This document shows positions 1 to 7,600 of a stretch of DNA of 35,889 nucleotides, piece after piece. The notes below the pieces were generated by a model, which was given only the letters and a program-made list of their open reading frames with translations, was not told the origin of the DNA and made no database searches. Source of the DNA: Deltaproteobacteria bacterium ADurb.Bin151 (GTDB lineage Bacteria; Desulfobacterota; Syntrophia; Syntrophales; Smithellaceae); assembly GCA_002070455.1 (NCBI GenBank), contig MWDG01000025.1:1-35889 (forward strand), read 5' to 3'. The translations under genes and the position numbers were made by a program. Each line of letters starts with the position of its first letter. Within the stretch, counting starts at the first letter, position 1.

Positions 1-95
1 CCAGTTTGCAAAGTGGCTTCAACCCAATCTCCAGTTACATCGTTTATGCGCAATTATTTAAGACGCTGTGTATAATTATTATACAGAATGGCTTG

Positions 96-151
96 CGTGA
101 ACGCCATGATAAGCCGCAACTGCAAGGAGTCGGTCCATCCATTTGTTAAAC
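96..151 (-). other. attC-like integron recombination site (site 1)
   Basis: On the minus strand this starts three bases after the stop of the lipoprotein gene. It opens with GTTTAAC, a perfect RYYYAAC box, and closes with GTTCACG, which keeps the essential GTT but not the full GTTRRRY. Between them GATGGACCG can pair with CGGCTTATC if G-T pairs are allowed, with one mismatch. The 56 bp length and the position hard against a stop codon are typical of integron cassettes. The call is from pattern only; the right-hand box is degenerate. Confidence 0.55.
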
Positions 152-153
152 TG

Positions 154-720
154 TTATCGTGCCCGTATTGTCATGGTATTCATGGCCAATGGTTCGTGTA
201 GATAGTTCGGTATTTTGAAATCGCCCAGCGCTTGGCTTGCAGTCTTCTCGGTGAATGATCCAAAATATGGTTCAAGTCGCACCTCAACCTCGTACAGATT
301 ACCTTTCTCGATCCGATAGATCTGATCGAGTGTGCGGTACCGGTCCGCTTTGTATGAAATGGGAACGGGGATATTCTTCGTCTGGCGTGGCGCGATGATG
401 ATAAAATCATCCGGTTCCGGTGATGTGCGCATGTGAACCTTTATGTGTTCGTAGGGTTGAACTGAAACAAATTCGTCACCTTTGCGCATCTTGACGGAGA
501 CAACCATTGCCAGGGAAGATTGATTTACCGATATGATATTGTCTGATGTGTTCTGAATGCTTATCAAAGCACCATTCGAGCCATTGCTAAGTAACTCGAC
601 CTTTAGTCCATGCTGGATTCCCGGATGGACGCCATAACCAACAAGCTCTATGTTTCCTCTACACCCTACTATGAAGAAGACGAGCAATATGGCCAGTGAT
701 GCAACGCGCTGGTTTCGCAT
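154..720 (-). CDS. hypothetical lipoprotein, probable integron cassette gene
   Basis: This 188-residue protein starts with a short basic N-terminus, a hydrophobic stretch and a lipobox (FIVGC, Cys20), so it is probably exported and lipid-anchored. The remainder is mostly short beta-type segments with no catalytic motif that I recognise; the pattern of NTSDNIISV and later strands suggests an Ig-like or other beta-sandwich fold. The ribosome-binding site before the ATG is weak (GAGAG). An attC-like hairpin begins immediately after the stop, and another lies upstream at 912-966, so the gene may be a cassette in an integron array. Function is unknown. Confidence 0.7.
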   Translation of the reverse strand: MRNQRVASLAILLVFFIVGCRGNIELVGYGVHPGIQHGLKVELLSNGSNGALISIQNTSDNIISVNQSSLAMVVSVKMRKGDEFVSVQPYEHIKVHMRTSPEPDDFIIIAPRQTKNIPVPISYKADRYRTLDQIYRIEKGNLYEVEVRLEPYFGSFTEKTASQALGDFKIPNYLHEPLAMNTMTIRAR

Positions 721-911
721 GTACTTATCTCTCTTGTGTTAACATTGTTTATATGGATCGTTTCTAATACTGGACATGTTAACGATTGCGGGTTGTAACT
801 TAGCATAAATTTCTTAATTTGAGAATTGTGGAAGGCATCTGTAAAGCGTTGAAGGCACCTACAACGTTGCAAGATCGTTATGTCCGGTAATGTGTTTCTT
901 CCCAATTGAAA

Positions 912-966
912 GGTTTACGACAACATCAGCCGGAGCGTAGCGATCGGCTGTATGTATTGGTTTGGC
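912..966 (-). other. attC-like imperfect hairpin (site 2)
   Basis: This lies ten bases after the toxin stop codon on the minus strand. A GCCAAAC box (one mismatch to RYYYAAC) is followed by an imperfect stem in which CAATACATACAGCCG pairs with CGGCTGATGTTG, leaving unpaired bases as attC arms do. It ends in GTAAACC, a poor match to GTTRRRY. The position and fold fit an attC site; the boxes are eroded. Confidence 0.4.
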
Positions 967-975
967 ATTATTTTA

Positions 976-1299
976 TTAATGCATGCCGAGTTGAACTTTA
1001 ACGGCTTCCTCAACTTTGAGCATGTCCTCTTCTGAGAGAATTCCAGCGCAATTGAGTAGCCGTAATTTGCTTACAGTGGCCAATTGATCTGCCATAGCTT
1101 TGCTTTCTTTACCGTCAAAAAGAACCCTTGCCTCACTTGGATAAAGACGATCAGTGTTGCTCGTAAGCGGAACAACCTGAACTCTATTTAAAAATTTGTT
1201 TGATGCATTGTTACTGATGATTACGGCAGGACGTTTCTTTCTTATCTCTCCACCTACAGATGGATCAAAATTTACCCACCAAATTTCACATCGCTTCAT
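976..1299 (-). CDS. mazF: MazF/PemK-type mRNA endoribonuclease toxin
   Basis: The 107-residue protein is the normal size for MazF/PemK toxins, which cleave mRNA at short motifs when freed from their antitoxin. The family signatures are clear: a start of the form [15 protein letters not shown], then [16 protein letters not shown] and [14 protein letters not shown] along the SH3-like barrel. It starts inside the antitoxin gene (14-base overlap), so the pair is translationally coupled and transcribed from the promoter at 1539-1567. Attc-like sites flank the pair, consistent with a toxin-antitoxin cassette stabilising an integron array. The precise subfamily (MazF, PemK or NdoA) cannot be fixed by eye. 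Confidence 0.92.
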   Translation of the reverse strand: MKRCEIWWVNFDPSVGGEIRKKRPAVIISNNASNKFLNRVQVVPLTSNTDRLYPSEARVLFDGKESKAMADQLATVSKLRLLNCAGILSEEDMLKVEEAVKVQLGMH

Positions 1300-1516
1300 G
1301 CTCCATGTCCTTTATATTAATTTCAGCCCACTCCATTGCTTCATTTTCTCTTTTTCTATCTTTTGCCATTTCGGCATAGGCAGACTCGTAATCAGGACGA
1401 ACAACGTAAGGGCGAACTATTTCCTGAACAAATCTGCTTATTTTGCGTGGTCCAATGACCTTATGAAGTCCTGTGTAAACTTCTTCATCTACTGTTATGG
1501 TTAATTTCTTTTGCAT
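1286..1516 (-). CDS. ribbon-helix-helix antitoxin paired with MazF-type toxin
   Basis: The start at 1516 was chosen because GGAGGTGTGAT lies directly before ATG; a longer reading frame reaching 1567 would begin inside the promoter. The 76-residue product has an N-terminal strand ([12 protein letters not shown]) and two helices including ISRFVQEIV, as in RHH DNA-binding antitoxins. An acidic C-terminus (about residues 45-76) should bind and block the toxin. It precedes and overlaps the toxin gene. Antitoxins of this type normally repress their own operon; a near-palindrome overlaps the -10 box. Confidence 0.85.
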   Translation of the reverse strand: MQKKLTITVDEEVYTGLHKVIGPRKISRFVQEIVRPYVVRPDYESAYAEMAKDRKRENEAMEWAEINIKDMEHEAM

Positions 1517-1538
1517 ATCACACCTCCATTGCACGTGT

Positions 1539-1567
1539 ATTATACGTATTAATGATAAGTATGTCAA
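1539..1567 (-). promoter_or_regulatory. consensus sigma-70 promoter with operator-like palindrome
   Basis: Reading the minus strand, TTGACA (1567-1562) and TATAAT (1544-1539) are both perfect consensus and are 17 bases apart. ATTAATACGTATAAT, a near-palindrome centred on ATACGTAT, overlaps the -10 box and is a natural binding site for the RHH antitoxin. The start codon of the antitoxin lies 23 bases downstream of the -10. Confidence 0.85.
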
Positions 1568-1580
1568 AGGATAATTTCAT

Positions 1581-1626
1581 GCCAACAATTAATATACCTG
1601 GCAGGTATTTTCCGAAATTTTGTTAT
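1581..1626 (-). other. attC-like dyad upstream of the toxin-antitoxin pair (site 3)
   Basis: The minus strand shows an AAC-containing arm, a tight ATACCT-GCC-AGGTAT hairpin and a GTT-containing arm, with AACAA at one edge and TTGTT at the other. AAC and GTT are the conserved triplets of attC sites. It would mark the left edge of the toxin-antitoxin cassette, but the boxes are degenerate, so a decayed site or chance dyad is possible. Confidence 0.35.
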
Positions 1627-1793
1627 CTTTATACTCTTTTTAAGAAAAATAAAAAGCAAAATAATGTTTAAAATCAAATGAAATAAAATTATGACACTGG
1701 GCATTTCATGGTAATAAAGACCAAAAGCCCGGCGGGTAATTTATGGGATATTTGTCCGGTTTAAACAAAAACCTACATTAATAAATTCTGGCT

Positions 1794-1894
1794 GAAAGGG
1801 GGTATGCTTATCTAAATTGCTTGATGCTCTCTTACAGGAAGGCGTTATTGTTAAGCGTTGAAAGGGAGTATGCTTGCCAAAATTGCCAAATGCT
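1794..1894 (+). repeat. imperfect 35-bp direct repeat
   Basis: Copies at 1794-1828 and 1860-1894 match at 28 of 35 positions; both begin GAAAGGG and contain GTATGCTT and AAATTGC. The second copy runs into the transposase remnant. It looks like a small local duplication in eroded insertion-sequence DNA. Confidence 0.6.
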
Positions 1895-2040
1895 TAGAAG
1901 AGGAAGTGTACAACGGCAAACGTCTGCATTCCTCTATTGGATACAGACCGCTTGTGGAATTTGAAGAACTGTTTTATCAAAACCCAAAACCCGGGCCAAC
2001 TGCTCTAACGCAATCTGTCTAACCAGAGGGGTACAGTCCA
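1855..2040 (+). pseudogene. IS3-family transposase, C-terminal remnant with right end
   Basis: The frame 1891-2022 reads as the end of an IS3-family OrfB (DDE integrase-type transposase). It contains YNGKRLHSSIGYRP followed by VEFEELFY, matching the family motif just past the last catalytic Glu. Stops close the frame upstream at about 1850, so only the last 50 or so codons survive. After the stop, AGGGGTACAGTCCA (2027-2040) resembles the right inverted repeat of IS3 elements (TGGACTGTACCCCT on the other strand). No matching left end is visible in the window. Confidence 0.75.
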
Positions 2041-2294
2041 TCTTGGCACTCAACATTTAGTTATATTAGTATCCCACACCCAAGGATTCTGAAATATTTT
2101 CTTAGGCTGAAGATTCCAAACCATCATTACATTTGGAAAACAGTATGGCCGTTGTCGGTCAGTTTGTCAGTATGAGTTTCATTCCGGTATGAAAGTACCT
2201 GATTCCGCTATACCAGCAGGTCATTCCGTTACATTTGAAAAACCTGCTGCTTTGCCCCGGAATAGGGTGCTGCTTTGGAGCGGATTCTCCATTT

Positions 2295-4238
2295 TTATTG
2301 GTCTTCAGTGCCGCGCCATCCAACAGCGCCGAACCGGGCATTTCCAAGCCATGTGTAAACGAGGCTGACGGTTCCAACCGTCTGGTGAGAATTGGACCGG
2401 TCAGGATAGCCGTGCTCACGAATGGACGTGATATATTGGATTCCGAGGGCGTGACGATCGTAAATGCGAACGGTGAATCCCATTTTTAAATGATCGATGG
2501 ACTCCGCTCTCTCTTTATCATCGCCACCCAGGCCTGTTAAACGATACGCGCGCCCCGTAAAATCGAGCATGGCTCGATCACCCAAAATTAACCGGAGTGC
2601 AAGGAGTCCCTGCGGTGTGATGCCATAGTGGTAGTCGTTTTGGCGTACCTCGTTAATATTCCCGGTTGCAGCATAACCGACCCCACCGAGAACCGAGCCC
2701 TGGAGCGCTATCGTCTGCGAGAGCCACCACTGAAAAGTAGTGCCGATAGAGACGGCTGTGTTGGAAACAGGAAAGATATGTGGCGATATATAGTCATAAC
2801 CGCCATAGAGACCCCATATCCCGCGATAGGAACTGCCGACTGCATAGTCCGATCCGAAGAGTAGACCGCGGATCATAATGCTATCTAAAGGATGATCCGA
2901 GTTGCCACGGCCTGTGAATTCAAAATCGAAGTAGTCAAATGGCCGCTCATAGCGATAGCCTGGTTTTCCGGGGAGGCCATAGGCCATTGAGAAATACATG
3001 ATCGCCTCGTACCGGTTAATAGTGCTCGAACTTTCTTCGTCGTTCAGACCCGTATTCAGACCTGTGCCGAACTGCATGGAGTAAAAGGTGGCCGGATGAT
3101 GGCTGGGAAACACGGACTTGAAACGTTCTCCAAAGACAAAACGGTTGATCCCCGTGGGCGGTGAGATAATAGCGGCGCCAAACTCGTGTAAGATGTCGGG
3201 TTTGTCACCGTCACCCTCGAGTGCGAGATTAGCCATGCGGAAAAGTACCTCCCCTAAAAAGCTCCCACCGGTGCCGGTGGCAATCTGATCATTGATGGAG
3301 GGAGGAGTGGTCTCACCACACATTTCCCATAGAAAACTGCCCACGTTGGCGTAAAAGAGTGATTCCCAATAATTGAGGCCTGCTGATCTTGCGAATCCAT
3401 GATGCATGGATCCTTGATACGGATGGGCGAACTGGTTCACGGAGAAGGTATCATGATCAACGCCCCAGGATCTGTGGACGAGATTATTCCAGAAAGTTGA
3501 CAAGTTTGTACTGAAGGTTTTTTCCCCATGCTCTACTTCGTTGGGATAAGCAAGCCGGTCGAACATGTTGAGGAGAAACAGAAAGGTTGGGATTTCCAGA
3601 GCCGGAATGAGGTAACTTTTAGCTGAGCCTATATCCCGGGGCAGGGACTTGGTTGCTTGCACAGGCTTTTCCTGTAACCATGTTACTTCATCTTTGAATT
3701 TCTCAATATCCACATTCTTAACATAGTCAATAGCATTCGACCAAATCGAATGAAACCCATATCCTCCATCGACCATTTCTCTAATGGCTTCATCTTTTGA
3801 CCATCCTTGTTCCACAATTCGATACATCGCAATCATAATTCCGGTGCGGTCTGCCCCATGCTGGCAGTGAATAAGAATAGGTCCATTTTGTTTTTTCAGG
3901 ACGATTCTTAAAACTCTAATGACGTCTTTATCTTTGATGTACCATGTATTAACACTTATTTCTTCGTTGAATAACCCTGTATTTCCCGTTTCATCTTTAT
4001 CAGAATGGAAGGCACGAAGGTTTATGATCGTTTTTACACCGATATTTTTTAAGTTATTCATGCCCTGCTTTGTTGGTTGTGCACTTCTGTAAAGGTTGTT
4101 ATTTATTTTATATAAATTGGGGACGCCGGACAGTTGTAGCGGAACTGCCCATTCCGAAGGACGATTCAACTCTGCTGCTAAAGCAGGTGAGCCAAAAATA
4201 AATACAATAAGCAGAAGTGGTAATATATTGTTTATCAT
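2295..4238 (-). CDS. secreted TpbA-like phosphatase fused to DUF3943 barrel-like domain
   Basis: The ATG at 4238 begins a clear signal peptide (MINNILPLLL to SPALAA); a GTG 18 bases upstream is possible, and neither has a good ribosome-binding site. Residues about 35-185 form a periplasmic dual-specificity phosphatase of the TpbA kind: NLYRSAQPT, then VKTIINLR, then the P-loop HCQHGADRT with nucleophile Cys125 and Arg131. From about residue 230 to the end lies a DUF3943-type region containing WGVDHDTFSVNQFAHPYQG and ETTPPSINDQIATGTGGS. A long series of amphipathic strands follows, as in an outer-membrane barrel. The phosphatase would then act in the periplasm, tethered to the outer membrane. 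Each domain is recognised from family knowledge; the linked function is inference. Confidence 0.8.
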   Translation of the reverse strand: MINNILPLLLIVFIFGSPALAAELNRPSEWAVPLQLSGVPNLYKINNNLYRSAQPTKQGMNNLKNIGVKTIINLRAFHSDKDETGNTGLFNEEISVNTWYIKDKDVIRVLRIVLKKQNGPILIHCQHGADRTGIMIAMYRIVEQGWSKDEAIREMVDGGYGFHSIWSNAIDYVKNVDIEKFKDEVTWLQEKPVQATKSLPRDIGSAKSYLIPALEIPTFLFLLNMFDRLAYPNEVEHGEKTFSTNLSTFWNNLVHRSWGVDHDTFSVNQFAHPYQGSMHHGFARSAGLNYWESLFYANVGSFLWEMCGETTPPSINDQIATGTGGSFLGEVLFRMANLALEGDGDKPDILHEFGAAIISPPTGINRFVFGERFKSVFPSHHPATFYSMQFGTGLNTGLNDEESSSTINRYEAIMYFSMAYGLPGKPGYRYERPFDYFDFEFTGRGNSDHPLDSIMIRGLLFGSDYAVGSSYRGIWGLYGGYDYISPHIFPVSNTAVSIGTTFQWWLSQTIALQGSVLGGVGYAATGNINEVRQNDYHYGITPQGLLALRLILGDRAMLDFTGRAYRLTGLGGDDKERAESIDHLKMGFTVRIYDRHALGIQYITSIREHGYPDRSNSHQTVGTVSLVYTWLGNARFGAVGWRGTEDQ

Positions 4239-4796
4239 AGTCACTAATTTACGCACGTATAGTCATATCGGCCTGCGCAGCTATTGGCCTCGAGTCTTTC
4301 ACCACAGTTAATTTTGTAATTTGGGAATTTTATGTTCTTCAAAGGGACTATCTTTTATTTTGCCTGTTTGGACAATTTCAAGAATTGCGCCATTAATGAA
4401 TGTTAAATTTAATATTCTGATTTCTTTTCCGGCACATTAATCAAATCCGATTTATGTCATCTCCTTATTAATATATTTTTCAATGATTATTTCCCAAGTG
4501 ATTAATCCGTTCCATTATGTAAACAATAGGGTTTTCAGATCGCAACCAAATAATTTTAATATAAAATCAATATTCTCGTCTGTATTCAACTTTAATATTA
4601 TTTACCAGGTCCACTTCACCTGCCTCAGATACATTCAATCAGCGAGTATCTGGGCTGTATCGTATTACATCATAATACATTTCTTACCACATGACGGAAT
4701 TGATGTCTATATTCTCAATATGTTATTTTTAATAAGTTTGAGTGCCAATATTGATTATTTCGGATTAAAGCTCACATACCGAGCTCTCAGCACAAA
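4239..4796. other. AT-rich gene-free stretch
   Basis: I see no convincing gene in this region. It separates the phosphatase fusion gene from the truncated recombinase and is rich in A and T with scattered stops. A 105-codon plus-strand frame at 4483-4800 has no recognisable motif, no ribosome-binding site and a composition typical of random AT-rich DNA. Confidence 0.5.
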
Positions 4797-5453
4797 TTAA
4801 AGCATAAATAACACGAGTCTCTTAATAAGTGATCTTGCCGTCGAATAACAGATGGGGAATATCCGGTCTTCTCCGTTGATGGCTTTCTCCTTGACATATT
4901 CAGCCAGTTTCTTCGCCACGTTCTCCGGCATGTAGGCTCTGTCCGTTTCTTTACCTGATTTGGGTTCCCGAAGGGTAATGGTTCTGTCAGAACCATCGGA
5001 TCCCTTGATCTTCAGTAATTCGCCAATACGCAGTCCGCAACGGGCCTGAAGTTCCAGTATCAAACGATCCCTCTGTCTCTTGGTGTTGTAGATCATCTCA
5101 TCCACCGTTTCCCGATCCAGAATCGTATGAGGGTGTTGTTTGGGCGCTTTGAAGGATTTGCTCAGTAACGACGTACTGCAGGGATTTCTCATATTCAGGG
5201 AGCAGCGATCAATGATGAAATTGTGAAAGGCTTTCAACTGGGCATATCTCAATCTTCTTGTTGATTTCGCCATGTTTCCGGTCAGGTTTTCCAGAAAATG
5301 AAAGATTTCATCAGGGGTGATGGTCTCCAGGTCTTTCTGTTCGTAGATCGCCTCAAATCTTTCCATCAGGAGGCGATAGCTCTCAATGGTTCTTGGTTTA
5401 TGGTTGGATTGAAGATAGTATTTGAACAATGTCATTGCTTCTTTTGTTGTCAT
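4797..5453 (-). pseudogene. tyrosine recombinase truncated before the catalytic tyrosine
   Basis: The start has a strong ribosome-binding site (GGGAGGTGGAGT before ATG). Residues about 1-95 form the SAM-like core-binding domain (PRTIESYRLLMERFE). The catalytic domain begins near residue 110 and keeps the first arginine in ARCGLRIGELL and a lysine in KSGKE. The protein then ends at residue 218 (RLVLFML) before the HxxR box and the tyrosine nucleophile, about 80-100 residues short of a XerC/phage-integrase. It should therefore be unable to cut DNA. It is not an integron integrase: I see no IntI-specific insertion. It is probably a relic of a lost mobile element. Confidence 0.85.
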
Positions 5454-5640
5454 ACTCCACCTCCCATTCTTTGCTCTGCGAGGTCTTTGGGGTTTGAATA
5501 TTATTAGACTTTAAACAGAATAAATGAATGAGGATGTATACAGGTCAAGAATGATATTGATCGATGAGTCCGCAGAAGGCACCAACAAAGTCGCACTTAC
5601 TTGCGCCACCAATAATCAATGATAACTATTTGTAATGCGC

Positions 5641-5676
5641 AAAAAAGGCAGAGCCATTGCTGACCCTGCCTTTTTT
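5641..5676. terminator. bidirectional intrinsic terminator
   Basis: A perfect 11-bp stem (AAAAAAGGCAG paired with CTGCCTTTTTT) around a 14-base loop gives a T-run on both strands. It ends the PEP-CTERM transcript on the minus strand and can also stop plus-strand transcription toward it. Confidence 0.9.
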
Positions 5677-5722
5677 ATTCCATGGTAAGAACCACGGTTT
5701 TTAAAATCCCATGAAAACGGAT

Positions 5723-6271
5723 TTATTTCTGAAACTTTCTTCTTACGCCTGCCAAACCCATCAAACCAAGTCCAAAAAGAATGATGGTGGCGGGTTCGGG
5801 AACGGCATTGTTAGAAACGGGGGTGTAGTTAATAGCCAGCACTGATTGATCAATATAAAAATCGCCTAATAGAGAGCCAACAGTTACCTGAAAAACGCCA
5901 TCGCTCATGAAGTTAACATTGACATTGTATGCGTAGTTTCCGGTATTCACTTCACCTAAGTCCCAGGTGCCGCTTTCCGTCCAGCCGAAACCGAACTCCG
6001 GTAGAAGTCTATCATTGTCATCACGCAGTGAGATTATTAGCTTTGCCGACTCGAGCGTATCAGCAGCGGGATCGAAGGTGAATTGGTGTCTCCACGTTAC
6101 ATAGTCACCAATACTGTTTAATTTATTAACATCCCCCCATCCATGATTCACATAGTCTTCCGCCGCAAATGTACCTGTTTCAGTAAACAGTGTTGTATCT
6201 GTTAGGGTTTCAGCACCAGCTGCTCCAGCCATACATAAAACAAAAGCCACCAGTAAAATAATTTTTTTCAC
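5723..6271 (-). CDS. PEP-CTERM sorting domain protein
   Basis: This 182-residue exported protein starts at GTG with AGGAGG seven bases upstream. A signal peptide (residues 1-20, ending GAAGA) leads into a beta-rich extracellular domain of about 130 residues that I do not recognise. The C-terminus is a textbook PEP-CTERM signal: VPEPAT, a hydrophobic helix, then RRKFQK. Such proteins are processed by an exosortase and sent to the surface or the exopolysaccharide matrix; no exosortase is encoded in this window. A sigma-54-like promoter lies upstream (6338-6353), and a strong terminator follows. The gene is monocistronic. Confidence 0.92.
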   Translation of the reverse strand: MKKIILLVAFVLCMAGAAGAETLTDTTLFTETGTFAAEDYVNHGWGDVNKLNSIGDYVTWRHQFTFDPAADTLESAKLIISLRDDNDRLLPEFGFGWTESGTWDLGEVNTGNYAYNVNVNFMSDGVFQVTVGSLLGDFYIDQSVLAINYTPVSNNAVPEPATIILFGLGLMGLAGVRRKFQK

Positions 6272-6337
6272 TTTTTACCTCCTTTTTCTATGCAATGAAT
6301 TTTTTGGTTATTCGTAATTTACTATATTTAAAAATTA

Positions 6338-6353
6338 AGCATCGCTCATGCCA
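6338..6353 (-). promoter_or_regulatory. sigma-54 (RpoN) -24/-12 promoter candidate
   Basis: The minus strand reads TGGCATGAGCGATGCT, which lines up with the sigma-54 consensus TGGCACGNNNNTTGCW at all but two positions and keeps GG and GC at the required spacing. The expected transcription start is about 55 bases before the GTG of the PEP-CTERM gene. PEP-CTERM genes in other bacteria are controlled by the PrsK/PrsR two-component system with RpoN, so the match is biologically sensible. Confidence 0.6.
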
Positions 6354-6605
6354 TATTTGTATGTTATTGATATAACTATTGTTTAAAAATTGACTGACCT
6401 TATGCGAATGAATCATCGTAAATTATTTCGACATAATATCATTAATGTAATTAATTGAAGTTATATGAATTATACAATTAGATCAATAAAAACATACATT
6501 TAGCTGTAAGTCTTTAGAAAAATGAGAGTGTAAGGCTTACTGATGTAGATATAACTCACCCCTCATCTTTTTTGCAGCCTCGTGGCGCATTTACGGATTG
6601 AAAGC
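6354..6605. other. AT-rich gene-free stretch
   Basis: I see no gene between the sigma-54-like promoter and the attC-like site. The sequence is strongly AT-rich with stops in all frames and could hold activator sites for the RpoN promoter, but no clear inverted repeat stands out. Confidence 0.4.
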
Positions 6606-6666
6606 TTGTAACGTGCCGATCACCGGCCCGCGGAACGCAGCTCTGGTGGATGAGAATGTGTTGGGC
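6606..6666 (-). other. attC site of the CPBP-protease cassette
   Basis: The minus strand opens with GCCCAAC, a perfect RYYYAAC box 29 bases after the CPBP stop. It closes with GTTACAA, which keeps GTT. Inside, ATCCACC pairs with GGTGAT leaving one unpaired C, as attC arms do. The opening box is the exact complement of GTTGGGC at 7529-7535 just before the CPBP start. That complementarity is what the two ends of one integron cassette show, because they join to form a single attC in the circular cassette. Confidence 0.65.
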
Positions 6667-6695
6667 ATCTTCTGCATGTCAGTCGTTCCACCTCC

Positions 6696-7517
6696 TTAAT
6701 ATTCTCGCTGCAAGAAGAAGTCCCGGTCTGTCATGACTACCACGATAGACAACACAAGCAGCAGCACGGTCTGAATGACCTTGCTGTCCGGGTGCGTGCG
6801 AAACAACTCGTTGAAGCATCCTGCTGTGATGTGAAATACAACGGCGACGAGGATACTCCGATGGGTCTTGTAATACAGCCAGTTCATCAGGATCACATAT
6901 GGCACCAGGCTGACCATGAAATTGATGCTGTAAATCAAACCAGTCTCGGCGACGTTGCTGTGGTAATAGCCCTTGATGAATGAAAGCGGCATGTGCCATA
7001 TCGCTCAGAAGACGGCGAAGAGGAGAGACGTTTTCAGAAGATTCATGCGCTGTCGCAGAGAATCGGTCCCGTAGGAGTGCCAGGCAAGCTCTTCCACCAA
7101 CGGCGCGAGAAAGAGCAAGAACCATCCCGGGAAAATTCCGGCAGTAAATGATGACTTTCCGGCAAAATGAAACTGATCGGCGCTGTGACCGAAGAGTAAA
7201 GAGATTGCTTGCGCCAGCAAAATGCTGGCAAGCATGAGGAAACAAGTCAACAAGCCATATGTGATCCCGATTCCCTTCAGGCCAATAATACGGTTCCTTA
7301 TATCCTCCCGCAATTCCGGATGCGGCCATATTATGGAAAACGCAATCACAGTCGGCCCAAGTAGCCCCAGTACTCCCAAAATGCCAACGACTGCGCCGAG
7401 AAAATCGTTTGTCGGGGTAATGTGGCTTACATACGCAGCCCCAAACCAGAAGGTCCACGGAATGACAGTGCATAAGCCATAGAACAGAAACGGGTGCCGG
7501 TACCTACTGATGATCAT
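6696..7517 (-). pseudogene. CPBP-family intramembrane metalloprotease with in-frame TGA
   Basis: The start at 7517 is preceded by GGAGG at good spacing. The product is a multi-helix membrane protein of the CPBP (CAAX protease/Abi) family, with EELAW at motif 1 and AIWHMP at motif 2. A TGA at 7005-7007 stands where the family normally has tryptophan in the run before WHMP; reading continues in the same frame to 6696, so a single TGG-to-TGA change explains it. Motif 1 has His where Arg is usual (EELAWH), and motif 3 is FHITAG with no Asn, which suggests loss of activity or a divergent branch. Integron cassette boundaries flank it. Confidence 0.75.
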
Positions 7518-7528
7518 GTCTGTCCTCC

Positions 7529-7535
7529 GCCCAAC
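7529..7535 (-). other. integron core box GTTGGGC at cassette start
   Basis: GTTGGGC on the minus strand is a perfect GTTRRRY box, followed at once by GGAGGACAGAC and the CPBP start codon. This is the usual layout of a cassette's 5' end. The upstream arm of the attC to which it would belong (about 7536-7590) is poorly preserved. Confidence 0.55.
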
Positions 7536-7600
7536 GTGGTGACCAATCGCCCGTGGAATGCGGGTCCGCGTGAATTGCATGGGTGGCGCTTTTTTCTTTA

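Noticed and set aside
2159..2419. 86-codon minus-strand frame overlapping the end of the phosphatase fusion
   Set aside because: It is largely a second frame of that gene and continues into noncoding DNA without any known motif.
4380..4410. sigma-54-like TGGCGC...TTGAA sequence upstream of the phosphatase fusion
   Set aside because: It lacks the essential GC of the -12 element.
4483..4800. 105-codon plus-strand frame in AT-rich DNA
   Set aside because: It has no ribosome-binding site, no family resemblance and the composition of random AT-rich sequence.
6610..6680. 28-codon minus-strand frame after the CPBP gene, starting MQKMPNTF
   Set aside because: A ribosome-binding-site-like AAGGAGGTGG lies upstream, but the frame falls inside the attC-like hairpin and is too short and unmotivated to call.
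6679..7473. 264-codon minus-strand open frame overlapping the CPBP gene
   Set aside because: It is the longest frame there, but it has an odd composition rich in Arg, His, Ser and Cys, no membrane helices and no family motif, whereas the other frame shows clear CPBP motifs on both sides of one TGA.
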